From NCBI GenBank assembly GCA_023437225.1, contig JAEZGS010000026.1:1-64000 (forward strand): DNA of 64,000 nucleotides, in the 5' to 3' direction. The notes beneath the pieces were generated by a model. The model searched no databases. It had not been told where the DNA came from and was given only the letters and a program-made list of their open reading frames with translations. A program made the translations under genes and the position numbers. Shown here in pieces: positions 34,247-43,194 of this stretch; position 1 is the first letter of the stretch; each line of letters starts with the position of its first letter. This DNA comes from Bacteroidota bacterium (GTDB lineage: Bacteria > Bacteroidota > Bacteroidia > Chitinophagales > Chitinophagaceae).

Positions 34247-34939
34247 TTAGTCTTCTTTCTTTTTCCTGGGATTGATCAGTAACACTTCATCCACCAATCC
34301 GTATTCCTTCGCCTCTTCCGATGTCATCCAGTAGTCGCGGTCGCAATCTTTTTCCACCTGTTTAACTGGCTTCGAAGTATGATATGCAAGGATGTCATAC
34401 AAATTCTTTTTCACCTTTCGGATCTCATTTACTGTAATCTCGATGTCGCTGGCCTGTCCGCCAATAGCACCACTTGGCTGGTGCATCATAACGCGACTGT
34501 GCTTCAGTGCGGTGCGTTTTCCATTGCTTCCTGCCGCTAACAGCACTGCACCCATGGATGCTGCCATCCCGATACAAATGGTGGCTACATCCGGAGTGAT
34601 GTATTGCATGGTATCGTAAACACCAAGACCTGAGTAAACACTTCCACCAGGCGAATTGATGTACATCTGGATGTCGCGGGTGCGATCAGTACTCTCCAAA
34701 AACAACAATTGAGCAGTGACAATATTGGCCACTTCGTCATTAATGGGGTATCCCAGGAAAATAATACGGTCCATCATCAGTCGGCTATACACGTCCATTA
34801 CTGCAATATTCATCGGCCTTTCTTCAATGATATTCGGCGTCAGGCTGGTCACCTGGTGCTTCACGTAAGCGTCCAGTGTGTTGCCCGAAATGCCCTTGTG
34901 CTTTACAGCATATTTTTCAAATTCCTTCTGAAAGTTCAT
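34247..34939 (-). CDS. clpP: ATP-dependent Clp protease proteolytic subunit (copy 2)
   Basis: A 230-residue ClpP starting MNFQKEFEKYAVKHKG; I take this start over one 54 bp upstream because it fits the family. The triad is complete: Ser128 (GMAASMGA), His153 (MMHQPSG) and Asp198 (DCDRDYWM). It has a longer N-terminus with KGISGNTLDAYVKH and a basic end (NPRKKKED). It resembles the main ClpP of Bacteroidota. It is the first clpP of the pair and lies downstream of the trigger factor terminator. Confidence 0.94.
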   Translation of the reverse strand: MNFQKEFEKYAVKHKGISGNTLDAYVKHQVTSLTPNIIEERPMNIAVMDVYSRLMMDRIIFLGYPINDEVANIVTAQLLFLESTDRTRDIQMYINSPGGSVYSGLGVYDTMQYITPDVATICIGMAASMGAVLLAAGSNGKRTALKHSRVMMHQPSGAIGGQASDIEITVNEIRKVKKNLYDILAYHTSKPVKQVEKDCDRDYWMTSEEAKEYGLVDEVLLINPRKKKED

Positions 34940-35048
34940 ATTGATGATTTTCAATTTTATAACAGTGGAAGATACTACCAAATCTCTGTCCAAATAAAAA
35001 TTCTGCCAAAAAGGCTGAATGCCCAGTCATGCGAGGAACAGGCATCAT

Positions 35049-35075
35049 AAAAAAAGGGGCCGCAATCGACCCCTT
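35049..35075 (-). terminator. Terminator after trigger factor
   Basis: On the minus strand AAGGGGTCG pairs with CGGCCCCTT (9 bp with one wobble) around ATTG, followed by T7. It lies about 100 bp after the tig stop, beyond the repeat tract, so the repeats are inside the tig 3' untranslated region. Confidence 0.9.
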
Positions 35076-35100
35076 GTATTTTGCACTAAGCATTTTTGCA

Positions 35101-35173
35101 TTTGCCATTTGCCATTTGGCATTTCACTCCGCCTTCCGCTTCCCGCTTTCCGCTTCCCGCTTTCCGCTTCCCG
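35101..35173 (-). repeat. Two-part repeat after the trigger factor gene
   Basis: On the plus strand, CATTTGC-type 7-bp words at about 35099-35125, then three 14-bp units CTTTCCGCTTCCCG (35132-35145 with one change, 35146-35159, 35160-35173). The tract ends two bases before the tig stop codon. In tig sense it reads GGGAAGCGGAAAG, then AAATGGC words. The whole 34940-35175 gap holds this tract, the terminator and nothing else recognisable. Confidence 0.88.
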
Positions 35174-35175
35174 TC

Positions 35176-36552
35176 TTAATGTTCATGCTGATGCGCCTGC
35201 AACGTCTTATTAAACTCTTCTACACTTACCTCTTTCACTTCAGGCTGCACCTGCGTTTCCGCCCATTTAAATACTTTGTCTGTCTGGATGCGGAAGTAGG
35301 CATCTTCTACAAACTTCTTATCCTGCATCATCCTGTTCACATAATCGTTGATCCATTGTTGATCATCTCCCAGGCTTTGCATGCCACCGAGGTAACCGAA
35401 CAATTGCTGCTTCGCAAAGTCCATTAAGTCTTCGCGACTTACGTCAAGATTCTGTTCCTTAATGATCCTGTCTGTAATAAGGCTCCACTTCAACTGGTTA
35501 CGGAACGAAGGGAACTCTTTTTCCACTTCTTCAGGAGTCTTTTGCTGTTCGCCGCTTTGCTGAATCCATCTTTTCAAAAATTCTTCAGGGAACTCAATGT
35601 TCGTCTTCTCGAGCAACACATGATACAGCTCATGCTGCAAGTGATGTCTTGCCTGGTGATCGAACTGTCCTGCTATTTCTTCACGAACCGCATTGCGGAA
35701 TTCTTCTTCGGAATTGATCTCTTTATTAGGAAACGCCGCTTTGTAAAAGCTCTCTTCAAACTGCGCTTTCTCGACAAGTCCCACTTTAGTGATCAGCATT
35801 TTGAAATGCTTCGATCCTGCACCTTCAACATCTGTCAGTCCCAGATCCTGCAATACCCATTCTTTCTCTTTGCCCTCAAATGCAGCATCCAAATGGATAT
35901 CGATCGATTCGTCTTTTTTCTTACCGATCAGTTGCGGACGCACGCTCTCGGCAAAATATTTAACCAGTAGAGAGTTGTCTTTGCGGATACCGCCTTCAAC
36001 TTCATTTCCAGATTCATCCGTTTCAATGAATGTTACATTGATCACGTTATCATCACCTGTAACTTCTTCCGGATCGGTCATCTTGCCATGGCGTAACTGA
36101 AGACGCTCGATCTCTTCATTGAGCATTTCATCAGTCACCTGCACTTTGAACAACGGCGGATGTTGCTGGGCAAGGTCCACGAGTTCGAATTCAGGTTTGA
36201 TACCTACTTCGAATGCGAAAGAATATTCTGCCGGATTGTTTAGATCGATCTGCCTGGCATCGTTTTCTGCCAATGGCAACGGCTGGCCAAAGATCTCCAG
36301 CTTCTCATTCGTCATGAAACCGGTAAGTTCCTTTTCGATGGTGCGAAGTACCTCATCGGTAAATACGGCCTGTCCGTGCATTTTGCGGATCATTCCCGTG
36401 GGAACCATTCCTTTACGGAAGCCTGGGATGTTCGCGTTCTTGCTATAATTTTTCAATGATTTCTCGAATGAAGCCAGGTAGTCTTCTTTATTAACCTTTA
36501 CGGTTATCTTATCGTTCAGTAACCCGATGTTTTCCCTCGTTACTGTTGCCAT
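35176..36552 (-). CDS. tig: Trigger factor
   Basis: The ribosome-bound chaperone and peptidyl-prolyl isomerase. The 458-residue protein has the ribosome-binding signature within the N-terminal domain (NIPGFRKGMVPTGMIRKMHG), a middle PPIase-like domain from about 150 to 250, and a long helical C-terminal domain. The end is His-rich (QAHQHEH). It precedes two clpP genes and clpX, coupling nascent-chain folding with degradation. Confidence 0.94.
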   Translation of the reverse strand: MATVTRENIGLLNDKITVKVNKEDYLASFEKSLKNYSKNANIPGFRKGMVPTGMIRKMHGQAVFTDEVLRTIEKELTGFMTNEKLEIFGQPLPLAENDARQIDLNNPAEYSFAFEVGIKPEFELVDLAQQHPPLFKVQVTDEMLNEEIERLQLRHGKMTDPEEVTGDDNVINVTFIETDESGNEVEGGIRKDNSLLVKYFAESVRPQLIGKKKDESIDIHLDAAFEGKEKEWVLQDLGLTDVEGAGSKHFKMLITKVGLVEKAQFEESFYKAAFPNKEINSEEEFRNAVREEIAGQFDHQARHHLQHELYHVLLEKTNIEFPEEFLKRWIQQSGEQQKTPEEVEKEFPSFRNQLKWSLITDRIIKEQNLDVSREDLMDFAKQQLFGYLGGMQSLGDDQQWINDYVNRMMQDKKFVEDAYFRIQTDKVFKWAETQVQPEVKEVSVEEFNKTLQAHQHEH

Positions 36553-36638
36553 AGTTTGATCAGTTTTTTATTTTATCAATCCGCAATTTGGCGTGCTATT
36601 CTGCAAAGCAAAACAGTGCCGCGCCCGTTTTAGGCGTG

Positions 36639-36646
36639 CAAAGGTA
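36639..36646 (-). promoter_or_regulatory. -7 element upstream of tig
   Basis: TACCTTTG on the minus strand, a full TAnnTTTG match, 86 bp before the tig start. It is followed by GCACGC as at the clpX upstream site. Confidence 0.5.
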
Positions 36647-36678
36647 GTGCTATTCGGTAAAAAGCCGGAAAATATTCG

Positions 36679-37494
36679 TTAATCGTGAAGCGCTAACATC
36701 GGCACCTTCGTTTCGTAGGCCATAGCAGCTGTCTGGCTGCGGTTGAACAATCGCTCGATGAAGCCGTGCCTGTGTGCCAGCATAACCAGCAGGTCTGTAT
36801 GGTGCGTTTCAATGTACTCGACGATCCCGTGCTTCACATTGGTATCGGTGACAGTAATAAATTCGTAGTTAAGCCCATGCCACATATTTTCGGCATTATT
36901 TCTCCATTCTATTTCCTGGCCGGCGTCCCCGTTGTTCTCCGTTTTGACGTGAACGACCTGGATCGAAGAACCGAATTGTTTTGCGAGTAACGCAACCGGC
37001 TGGAAAGCAGCCGCATTCATCTCATAATGCAGATCGGTCGCAAAAGCAATATTGGTCAGGGGTTTGAACGGTGCATCCTGCGGGATGACCATCACCGGCG
37101 TTTTGATTTTGCGGATCAGGTTTACAGTGGTACTGCCAATCAGTTTGTCGAGCCCGCCAACTCCCTTCATTCCCATCACTACAAGGTCGATTCGTCGCTC
37201 CTCTGAAAGTATCTTGATCTCATCGGAAGGGATACCGATCCTCACCAGCCATTCCACTTCAATATCAAACCGTTGGTTCAATGCTTCGGCTTCCCGACGG
37301 ATCATCTGCTCGTTCTCTTTCTGGAGTTCATCTACCGTTACCATCACATAAGGCACTTCACTAACCGGGGTGGGAAGCATATACGCGTGGAATAACAACA
37401 GTTTACCATTAAATGCTTTTGCAAGTTCGGCTGCATGAACAGCGGCATTGGCAGCCTGAGCAGAGAAATCCGTGGGAATAAGAATAGTTTGCAT
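36679..37494 (-). CDS. Universal stress protein, two tandem Usp domains
   Basis: A 271-residue protein starting MQTILIPTDFSAQAANA. Two Usp folds follow each other: residues 1-145 and about 150-271. The first has the ATP-binding pattern GMKGVGG...GSTTVNLIRKIKTPVMVIP; the second has lost most of it (AHRHGFIERLFNRSQTAA), so probably only the first binds nucleotide. Such tandem Usp proteins are common in Bacteroidota and respond to stress; the precise task is unknown. It has an inverted repeat just upstream. Confidence 0.9.
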   Translation of the reverse strand: MQTILIPTDFSAQAANAAVHAAELAKAFNGKLLLFHAYMLPTPVSEVPYVMVTVDELQKENEQMIRREAEALNQRFDIEVEWLVRIGIPSDEIKILSEERRIDLVVMGMKGVGGLDKLIGSTTVNLIRKIKTPVMVIPQDAPFKPLTNIAFATDLHYEMNAAAFQPVALLAKQFGSSIQVVHVKTENNGDAGQEIEWRNNAENMWHGLNYEFITVTDTNVKHGIVEYIETHHTDLLVMLAHRHGFIERLFNRSQTAAMAYETKVPMLALHD

Positions 37495-37500
37495 AAAACC

Positions 37501-37533
37501 CGTGATTTTCATACAAATTATAAAGAAATCACG
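37501..37533. promoter_or_regulatory. Inverted repeat upstream of the universal stress gene
   Basis: CGTGATTTTC (37501-37510) and GAAATCACG (37525-37533), complementary over nine positions with one bulged T, flank an AT-rich centre. On the minus strand the centre reads TATAATTTGTAT, which resembles a -7 region. The start codon is 7 bp from the nearer arm, so the element could be an operator or a leader hairpin. Confidence 0.45.
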
Positions 37534-37550
37534 AATTGGCGCAAGGGCAT

Positions 37551-37577
37551 AAAAAAACCTTTCCATGAAGGAAGGTT
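37551..37577 (-). terminator. Terminator after tRNA-Leu
   Basis: On the minus strand AACCTTCC pairs with GGAAAGGTT (8 bp including one wobble) around a short loop and runs into T7. It lies 3 bp after the tRNA-Leu 3' end. Confidence 0.85.
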
Positions 37578-37579
37578 AG

Positions 37580-37661
37580 TGCGGATGGAGGGACTCGAAC
37601 CCCCATGCCTCGCGGCGCTAGATCCTAAGTCTAGTGCGTCTACCAATTTCGCCACATCCGC
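37580..37661 (-). tRNA. tRNA-Leu, anticodon UAG
   Basis: Read on the minus strand: acceptor GCGGATG (5') pairs with CATCCGC (3'); the D arm is TGGCGAAATTGGTAGAC; the anticodon stem CTAGA/TCTAG holds the loop CTTAGGA with anticodon TAG (reads CUN, mainly CUA); a variable arm CGCCGCGAGGCAT is of class II length; the T arm is GGGGGTTCGAGTCCCTC. The discriminator is A and CCA is not encoded. This is a complete tRNA with its own terminator. Confidence 0.95.
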
Positions 37662-37735
37662 GCTTTCGGGGTCGCAAATGTAGGGGATTTATTAGAAATA
37701 CGGAAACTTGAACGAATTCTGTAAATTCGTTTGGT

Positions 37736-39964
37736 ATGGAGAATGTTGCTGCGTTGCCGAAATACAACCTTAATGAGGAGCAGGAGAAGAAGCTGATTTT
37801 GCGCGAATACCGTGCTATGCTGCGCGCTTTGAAGCCCAAACTTAAGAGGAACGATAAAGATATGGTGCGGCTGGCCTTCGAAATGGCTGCCGATGCACAC
37901 AAAACGACGCGCCGAAAGAGCGGCGAACCCTACATCCTCCATCCCCTCGCCGTTTCCCGTATCTGCGTGGAAGAGATCGGACTGGGTGTACGATCTACGA
38001 TCTGCGCCCTGCTTCACGACACTGTTGAGGATACCGATATCACCCTGGAAGATGTGGAACGTGCTTTCGGCACAGAGATCGCACGTATTGTAGATGGACT
38101 CACCAAGATCTCCAATGTGATCGATGTCAGCGCGTCACAGCAGGCGGAAAACTTCAAGAAGATACTCCTTACACTTACCGATGATCCACGAGTGATTCTC
38201 ATCAAGCTTGCAGACCGCTTGCATAATATGCGCACAATGGACAGCATGAAGCGCGAAAAGCAATTGAAGATCTCATCGGAAACCGTGTATGTGTATGCAC
38301 CCCTGGCACATCGGATGGGTTTATACAACATTAAGACGGAAATGGAGGATCTCTCGATGAAGTACCTTGAACCTGAGGCCTACCGTGAGATCGCCAGGAA
38401 ACTCGCCGAAACCAAGCGCGAACGCTCGCGTTATATCAATGAATTCATCAAACCGATCCGCGACAAGCTGGAGCGCGGAAATTTCAGCTTCGATATTCAC
38501 GGTCGCCCCAAAAGCATCCACTCGATCTGGAATAAGATCCGCAAAAAAGGTGTGGCCTTCGAAGAAGTCTATGACCTTTTTGCCATCAGGGTTATCCTCG
38601 ATTCGCCCCCGGAACGAGAAAAAGAAGATTGCTGGAAAGTGTACAGCTTCATAACCGATGAATATACGCCCGCACCGGAAAGGTTGCGCGACTGGCTGAG
38701 CAATCCGAAAGCAAACGGCTATGAGGCGCTGCATACCACGGTGATGGGTCCGCAGGGAAAATGGGTTGAAGTGCAGATACGTACCAAGCGCATGAATGAG
38801 ATCGCCGAAAAGGGTCTTGCTGCACACTGGAAATATAAAGAGGGCGCTGCCGATGAAAACCGCTTCGATAAATGGTTTCAGCAGATCCGCGAAATGCTTA
38901 CCAGCCAGGATACCGACTCGGTCGACTTCCTGCATGATTTTAAAACAAGCTTTCTTACAGAAGAAATTTATGTATACACGCCCAAGGGCGATGTGAAAAT
39001 GCTGCCAGTCGGGTCCTCGGCACTGGATTTCGCATTCTCCATCCACAGTGCGGTTGGATCAAAATGTATTGGAGCGAAAGTAAATCACAAACTGGTACCC
39101 ATCAGTCATAAGTTACGCAGTGGCGACCAGGTGGAGATCATCACTTCTGGCAAACAAAAGCCCAGCGAGGACTGGCTGAATCTTGTAGTAACGGCCAAAG
39201 CTAAAAGCAAGATCAAGGACGCGCTTAAGGAAGAAAAGCGACGGGTTGCTGATGAAGGGAAATATGTGGTTCAAAGGAAGCTCGAAAATCTCGGTGCAAG
39301 CTTCAATCTGCATAATGCAGAAATACTTGCCGCCTATTATAAGTTGCAGTCACCGCTGGATCTTTATTACCAGGTTGCCATCAAGAACATCGATCTCAAA
39401 GAATTGAAAGAGTTTCACGTTAACGGAGATAAGCTGGAACCGCCCAAACCCAAACCGGTGATCCAGGAGATGAAGCCTGAAGCTCCATCATCAATATCCA
39501 AGAAGGATGCGGAATTGATCATCTTCGGCGAGTCGAGTGACCGCGTGGTGTATAATCTCGCTAATTGTTGCAAACCCATTCCGGGTGACGATGTATTTGG
39601 TTTCGTAACAACAGGAAAGGGACTTACAATACATCGTACCAATTGCCCCAATGCGGCGAAGTTATTGTCAAACTATGGCCATCGGGTGGTGAAAACCAAA
39701 TGGGCAAAAAATAAGGAAATATCATTCCTTACAGGCCTTAAGATCGTAGGCCTTGATGATGTGGGTGTGATCCATAAGATCACCAACCTGATATCTGGCG
39801 AAATGCGCATCAATATTAATGCGATGACCATTGAAGCGAAGGAAGGGTTGTTTTTTGGTAACGTCAAAGTGTACGTACACGATAAGGAAGAATTGGAACA
39901 GCTTGTGGTACAGTTAAAGAAATTGCCCGGTATTGAAACGGTAGATCGTTACGATACCGAGTAG
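37736..39964 (+). CDS. rsh: Bifunctional (p)ppGpp synthetase/hydrolase
   Basis: A 742-residue RelA/SpoT homologue that makes and breaks the alarmone ppGpp. The HD hydrolase domain is intact, with HD at 94-95 (ALLHDTVEDT). The synthetase domain follows from about 240 (GRPKSIHSIWNKIRKKG, YDLFAIRVIL). Then TGS (about 400-460, VYTPKGDVKMLPVGSSALDFA), a helical region, a conserved-Cys zone (NLANCCKPIPGDD), and the C-terminal ACT domain. Both catalytic halves look functional. It stands just before purA; ppGpp is known to inhibit PurA in other bacteria. Confidence 0.96.
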   Translation: MENVAALPKYNLNEEQEKKLILREYRAMLRALKPKLKRNDKDMVRLAFEMAADAHKTTRRKSGEPYILHPLAVSRICVEEIGLGVRSTICALLHDTVEDTDITLEDVERAFGTEIARIVDGLTKISNVIDVSASQQAENFKKILLTLTDDPRVILIKLADRLHNMRTMDSMKREKQLKISSETVYVYAPLAHRMGLYNIKTEMEDLSMKYLEPEAYREIARKLAETKRERSRYINEFIKPIRDKLERGNFSFDIHGRPKSIHSIWNKIRKKGVAFEEVYDLFAIRVILDSPPEREKEDCWKVYSFITDEYTPAPERLRDWLSNPKANGYEALHTTVMGPQGKWVEVQIRTKRMNEIAEKGLAAHWKYKEGAADENRFDKWFQQIREMLTSQDTDSVDFLHDFKTSFLTEEIYVYTPKGDVKMLPVGSSALDFAFSIHSAVGSKCIGAKVNHKLVPISHKLRSGDQVEIITSGKQKPSEDWLNLVVTAKAKSKIKDALKEEKRRVADEGKYVVQRKLENLGASFNLHNAEILAAYYKLQSPLDLYYQVAIKNIDLKELKEFHVNGDKLEPPKPKPVIQEMKPEAPSSISKKDAELIIFGESSDRVVYNLANCCKPIPGDDVFGFVTTGKGLTIHRTNCPNAAKLLSNYGHRVVKTKWAKNKEISFLTGLKIVGLDDVGVIHKITNLISGEMRININAMTIEAKEGLFFGNVKVYVHDKEELEQLVVQLKKLPGIETVDRYDTE

Positions 39965-39997
39965 TCGGCATTAAAGAGCTGAATGCATTTTTCTATT

Positions 39998-40031
39998 TTG
40001 CTGATATACGTGTTCGATTCCCTTACTTTTG
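39998..40031 (+). promoter_or_regulatory. Promoter of purA
   Basis: TTG at 39998-40000 and TACTTTTG at 40024-40031, 23 bp apart, match the Bacteroidota promoter. The ATG of purA is 30 bp further on. It begins 34 bp after the rsh stop, so purA is not dependent on read-through from rsh. Confidence 0.65.
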
Positions 40032-40060
40032 CAGCTCAATTCAAATCAAATACCTATTCA

Positions 40061-41323
40061 ATGGTTGACGTTATTTTAGGCCTTCAATGGGGTGACGAGG
40101 GTAAAGGAAAGATCGTGGATTTTTTCGCTCCGCAATATGATCTTATCGCTCGATTCCAGGGAGGACCAAACGCAGGACATACACTTTATGTCGATGGAAA
40201 AAAAGTAGTTCTGCACCAGATACCCTCGGGCATATTTCATGAAAACACAACAAATCTTATTGGAAACGGAGTTGTTCTCGACCCGGTAACATTGAAAAGG
40301 GAATGTGCTTCCGTTAGTTCTTTCGGCATTGACTACACAAAGAATCTCTATATCTCTGAACGTACACACCTTATACTTCCTACACATCGTGCCTTGGACA
40401 AAGCATCGGAGATCGCAAAAGGAAATGATAAGATCGGTTCTACATTAAAAGGCATCGGACCTGCATACATGGACAAGACAGGAAGGAATGGTCTGCGTGT
40501 AGGAGATTTGTTAGATAAGAGTTTTATCACGCAATATATCAGGCTTCGACTTAAACATCAGAAGCTGCTTGATGGGATGAACTTTCAGGAAGACATCACG
40601 CAATGGGAAGAAGAGTTTTTTGAAGCGATAGATTTTCTGCGACAATTCAAGATCGTGAACGGCGAATATTTTATCAACGATAAAATTCAGCAGGGTAAGA
40701 CCGTACTTGCAGAAGGAGCACAGGGAAGCATGCTGGATGTTGACTTTGGAACCTTCCCATTTGTAACATCATCAAATACCATTTCAGCTGGTGTATGCAC
40801 CGGCCTGGGTGTTGCACCACAAAAGATCCGTGATGTAATGGGCGTCACAAAAGCTTATTGTACTCGAGTAGGAAGCGGACCTTTCCCAACAGAGTTACAC
40901 GATGAAACAGGCGAAGAACTTCGTAAAGTAGGCAATGAGTTCGGAGCAACAACCGGCAGGCCAAGAAGATGCGGTTGGATTGACCTGGTGGCACTTCGAT
41001 TCGCATGCATGGTAAACGGCGTTACAAAGGTGATCATGACAAAGGCGGATGTTCTTGATGCATTCAAAGAGTTGAAAGTTTGTGAGAGCTATACAGTTGA
41101 TGGAAATAAAACCCAGCAAGTTCCGTTTCAGATGAATCGCGCAACAATAGTTCCGGAATGGACATCCTTTGAAGGTTGGAACACTGATACAACGCAAATA
41201 AAAGAATTTGACCAGCTACCAGGAACGATGAAAACTTATGTAGATAATATCAATCGTTATCTGGGAGTAAATATTGCTTATATTTCCAACGGTCCGGGCC
41301 GTGATCAGTTAATCAGCATTTGA
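40061..41323 (+). CDS. purA: Adenylosuccinate synthetase
   Basis: PurA joins IMP and aspartate using GTP, the first step towards AMP. The 420-residue protein (start MVDVILGLQWGDEGKGK) has the GDEGKGK P-loop, the GPNAGHT motif, TLKGIGPAY and KADVLDAF, all as expected. A frame opening 78 bp upstream is ruled out because it would include the promoter. No other purine gene is adjacent. Confidence 0.97.
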   Translation: MVDVILGLQWGDEGKGKIVDFFAPQYDLIARFQGGPNAGHTLYVDGKKVVLHQIPSGIFHENTTNLIGNGVVLDPVTLKRECASVSSFGIDYTKNLYISERTHLILPTHRALDKASEIAKGNDKIGSTLKGIGPAYMDKTGRNGLRVGDLLDKSFITQYIRLRLKHQKLLDGMNFQEDITQWEEEFFEAIDFLRQFKIVNGEYFINDKIQQGKTVLAEGAQGSMLDVDFGTFPFVTSSNTISAGVCTGLGVAPQKIRDVMGVTKAYCTRVGSGPFPTELHDETGEELRKVGNEFGATTGRPRRCGWIDLVALRFACMVNGVTKVIMTKADVLDAFKELKVCESYTVDGNKTQQVPFQMNRATIVPEWTSFEGWNTDTTQIKEFDQLPGTMKTYVDNINRYLGVNIAYISNGPGRDQLISI

Positions 41324-41431
41324 TCAAAAAGATGCTTTTAAAAGATAGTTTTTTTACACGAAAAAAAAATTTTTTGAAAGTTTGGTGAATTAAAAACTTC
41401 ATTGAAATTTACAGCTTAATCGTATCAGACT

Positions 41432-41872
41432 ATGGCAGCAAAATCAAAGGAAACCAATAGCGGAAAATCTGCACCTAAGTCTTCTGAGGCAACTCCTAAG
41501 AAACCGGCATCCAAACCCAGTAAACAAATGGAAGAAGATGATGAAGAGCTGGATAATGAAGAGGAAGTAGAAACTTCTAAAGTAAAGAAGCCAACAACTT
41601 CAGGTAAGAAGAAAGATAGTGATTCGGACGATGAAGACGAGGATGAATTGGATGAAGACGAAGTTGACGAATGGGAAAAGCCCGAAGAAGACGACAGTTG
41701 GGATCCTGATTTTGAAGAGTTCGATCTCCCGAAATCAAAAGTGAAGAAAAGTGGTGGGGCCGGTAAGAAGAGTTCAAAAGAAGAAGACGATGATCTGGGC
41801 TTCGATGATGAGTTCAAGGACATGGACCTGTTCAACGATTCAGGATTTGAAGATGAGGAGGATGATTATTAA
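41432..41872 (+). CDS. Acidic low-complexity protein of unknown function
   Basis: A 146-residue protein starting MAAKSKETNSGKSAPKSS. The first 35 residues are Lys/Ser/Pro-rich; the rest alternates blocks of Asp/Glu with Lys-rich linkers (for example EEDDEELDNEEEVE and KVKKSGGAGKKSSKEEDDD). It should be disordered and strongly acidic overall. Weak aromatic motifs (DEWEKPEEDDSWDPDFEEFD) look conserved in spacing, so the gene is probably real rather than a repeat artefact. I do not recognise it. pabB begins 23 bp downstream. Confidence 0.65.
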   Translation: MAAKSKETNSGKSAPKSSEATPKKPASKPSKQMEEDDEELDNEEEVETSKVKKPTTSGKKKDSDSDDEDEDELDEDEVDEWEKPEEDDSWDPDFEEFDLPKSKVKKSGGAGKKSSKEEDDDLGFDDEFKDMDLFNDSGFEDEEDDY

Positions 41873-41895
41873 TTATTCCTCACTGTATTCATAAA

Positions 41896-43194
41896 TTGAA
41901 ACGAACCTTTCGATCATTTAGCAATACCAATCTAAAGGAATTCAAACATAAGATGTTGAGCTGGGCAAACCGGTTCAACATCTGTTGTTTTCTGGATGAC
42001 CATAATTATGCATTGCCGGGCAATCATTTCTCCTGCCTGCTTGCAGTGGGTGCATTACATACGTTCAAACCCGGACCAGGCAAGGCTTTCGAAGAGCTAC
42101 ACAATTTTCAGCAAACGCACAATGAGTGGCTGATTGGCCATTTATCATACGATCTTAAGAGCGAAATTGAAGATCTTAAATCGTCAAATCCTGATCATGT
42201 CTTGTTTCCATTGATGCATTTCTTTGTGCCGGAGACACTGATCCTTATTCGTGATGAAACAATTGTTATTGGTGTTCATAACGAGAGGCATGAAGAGATC
42301 TATCAACAGGTGCTTCATGCTCCATCAATTTCGGAGCAAGCATATACTTCGGAACATCTGCAAATATTCAGTCGCTTTTCTCGTGATGAATACATCGCCA
42401 CAGTAGAAAAAATTCGCGAGCACATACTTCGCGGTGATTGTTATGAACTGAATTTTTGCCAGGAGTTTTATGCAGAGAATGTTGCGCTGCATCCGCTCCA
42501 AACATTTTTATCGCTCATCAATGTTTCTCCAAATCCATTTTCTGCATACTACAAAGTGGATGATAAGTATTGTTTGTGCGCAAGTCCTGAAAGATTTCTG
42601 GCTCGCAGGGGAAATAACTTATTCTCTCAACCGATTAAGGGAACGAGCGCAAGAGATCTTAATGATGAACACAACGATCGTTTAATTCGTGATGCACTCT
42701 ATCATAATTTGAAAGATCGATCGGAAAATGTGATGACGGTTGATCTTGTTCGCAATGATATGTCACGTATATGCATCAACGGTTCAGTAAAGGTTTCTGA
42801 GTTATATGGTGTTTATACATTTCCGCAGGTTCACCAGATGATCTCCACCATTGAGGGCGAACTAAGTGTGGAGGCTTCTTCCGTTGAGGCGATCAAAGCT
42901 TGTTTTCCGATGGGTTCGATGACGGGCGCGCCGAAGAAAAGAGTAATGGAACTTATAGAGGAATATGAGCGTACCAGGCGAGGTTTGTTTTCGGGTGCGA
43001 TTGGATATTTTGAACCAAATGGTGATTTTGATTTCAATGTGGTGATCCGAAGCATCTTATATAACAGCGATTCAGGGTATCTTTCTTTCCAGGTTGGATC
43101 AGCTATAACCTATGCATCTGATGTCGTTGCAGAGTATGACGAGTGTTTGCTGAAAGGTCAGGCAATAAAAAAAGTGCTTACATCAAAGACATAA
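41896..43194 (+). CDS. pabB: Aminodeoxychorismate synthase component I
   Basis: PabB turns chorismate and ammonia into aminodeoxychorismate for folate synthesis. The 432-residue protein starts at TTG 41896 (MKRTFRSFSNTNLKEF), which fits the family better than the ATG 57 bp further in. The chorismate-binding domain covers about 160-430, with GDCYELNFCQEF, PIKGTSARD, DRSENVMTVDLVRNDMSRI, GSMTGAPKKRVMELI and SGAIGYFEPNGDFDFNV. PIKGT, with Lys, is typical of PabB; TrpE has PIAGT. The ending overlaps a hairpin terminator. Confidence 0.9.
   Translation: MKRTFRSFSNTNLKEFKHKMLSWANRFNICCFLDDHNYALPGNHFSCLLAVGALHTFKPGPGKAFEELHNFQQTHNEWLIGHLSYDLKSEIEDLKSSNPDHVLFPLMHFFVPETLILIRDETIVIGVHNERHEEIYQQVLHAPSISEQAYTSEHLQIFSRFSRDEYIATVEKIREHILRGDCYELNFCQEFYAENVALHPLQTFLSLINVSPNPFSAYYKVDDKYCLCASPERFLARRGNNLFSQPIKGTSARDLNDEHNDRLIRDALYHNLKDRSENVMTVDLVRNDMSRICINGSVKVSELYGVYTFPQVHQMISTIEGELSVEASSVEAIKACFPMGSMTGAPKKRVMELIEEYERTRRGLFSGAIGYFEPNGDFDFNVVIRSILYNSDSGYLSFQVGSAITYASDVVAEYDECLLKGQAIKKVLTSKT

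Noticed and set aside
38321..39046. Long minus-strand frame in rsh
   Set aside because: Antisense to the synthetase domain of rsh; shadow frame.
41425..41835. Ser-rich minus-strand frame opposite the acidic protein
   Set aside because: Ser-rich sequence is the antisense of GAx/GAy codons for Asp/Glu; the plus-strand frame has a proper start and operon context.
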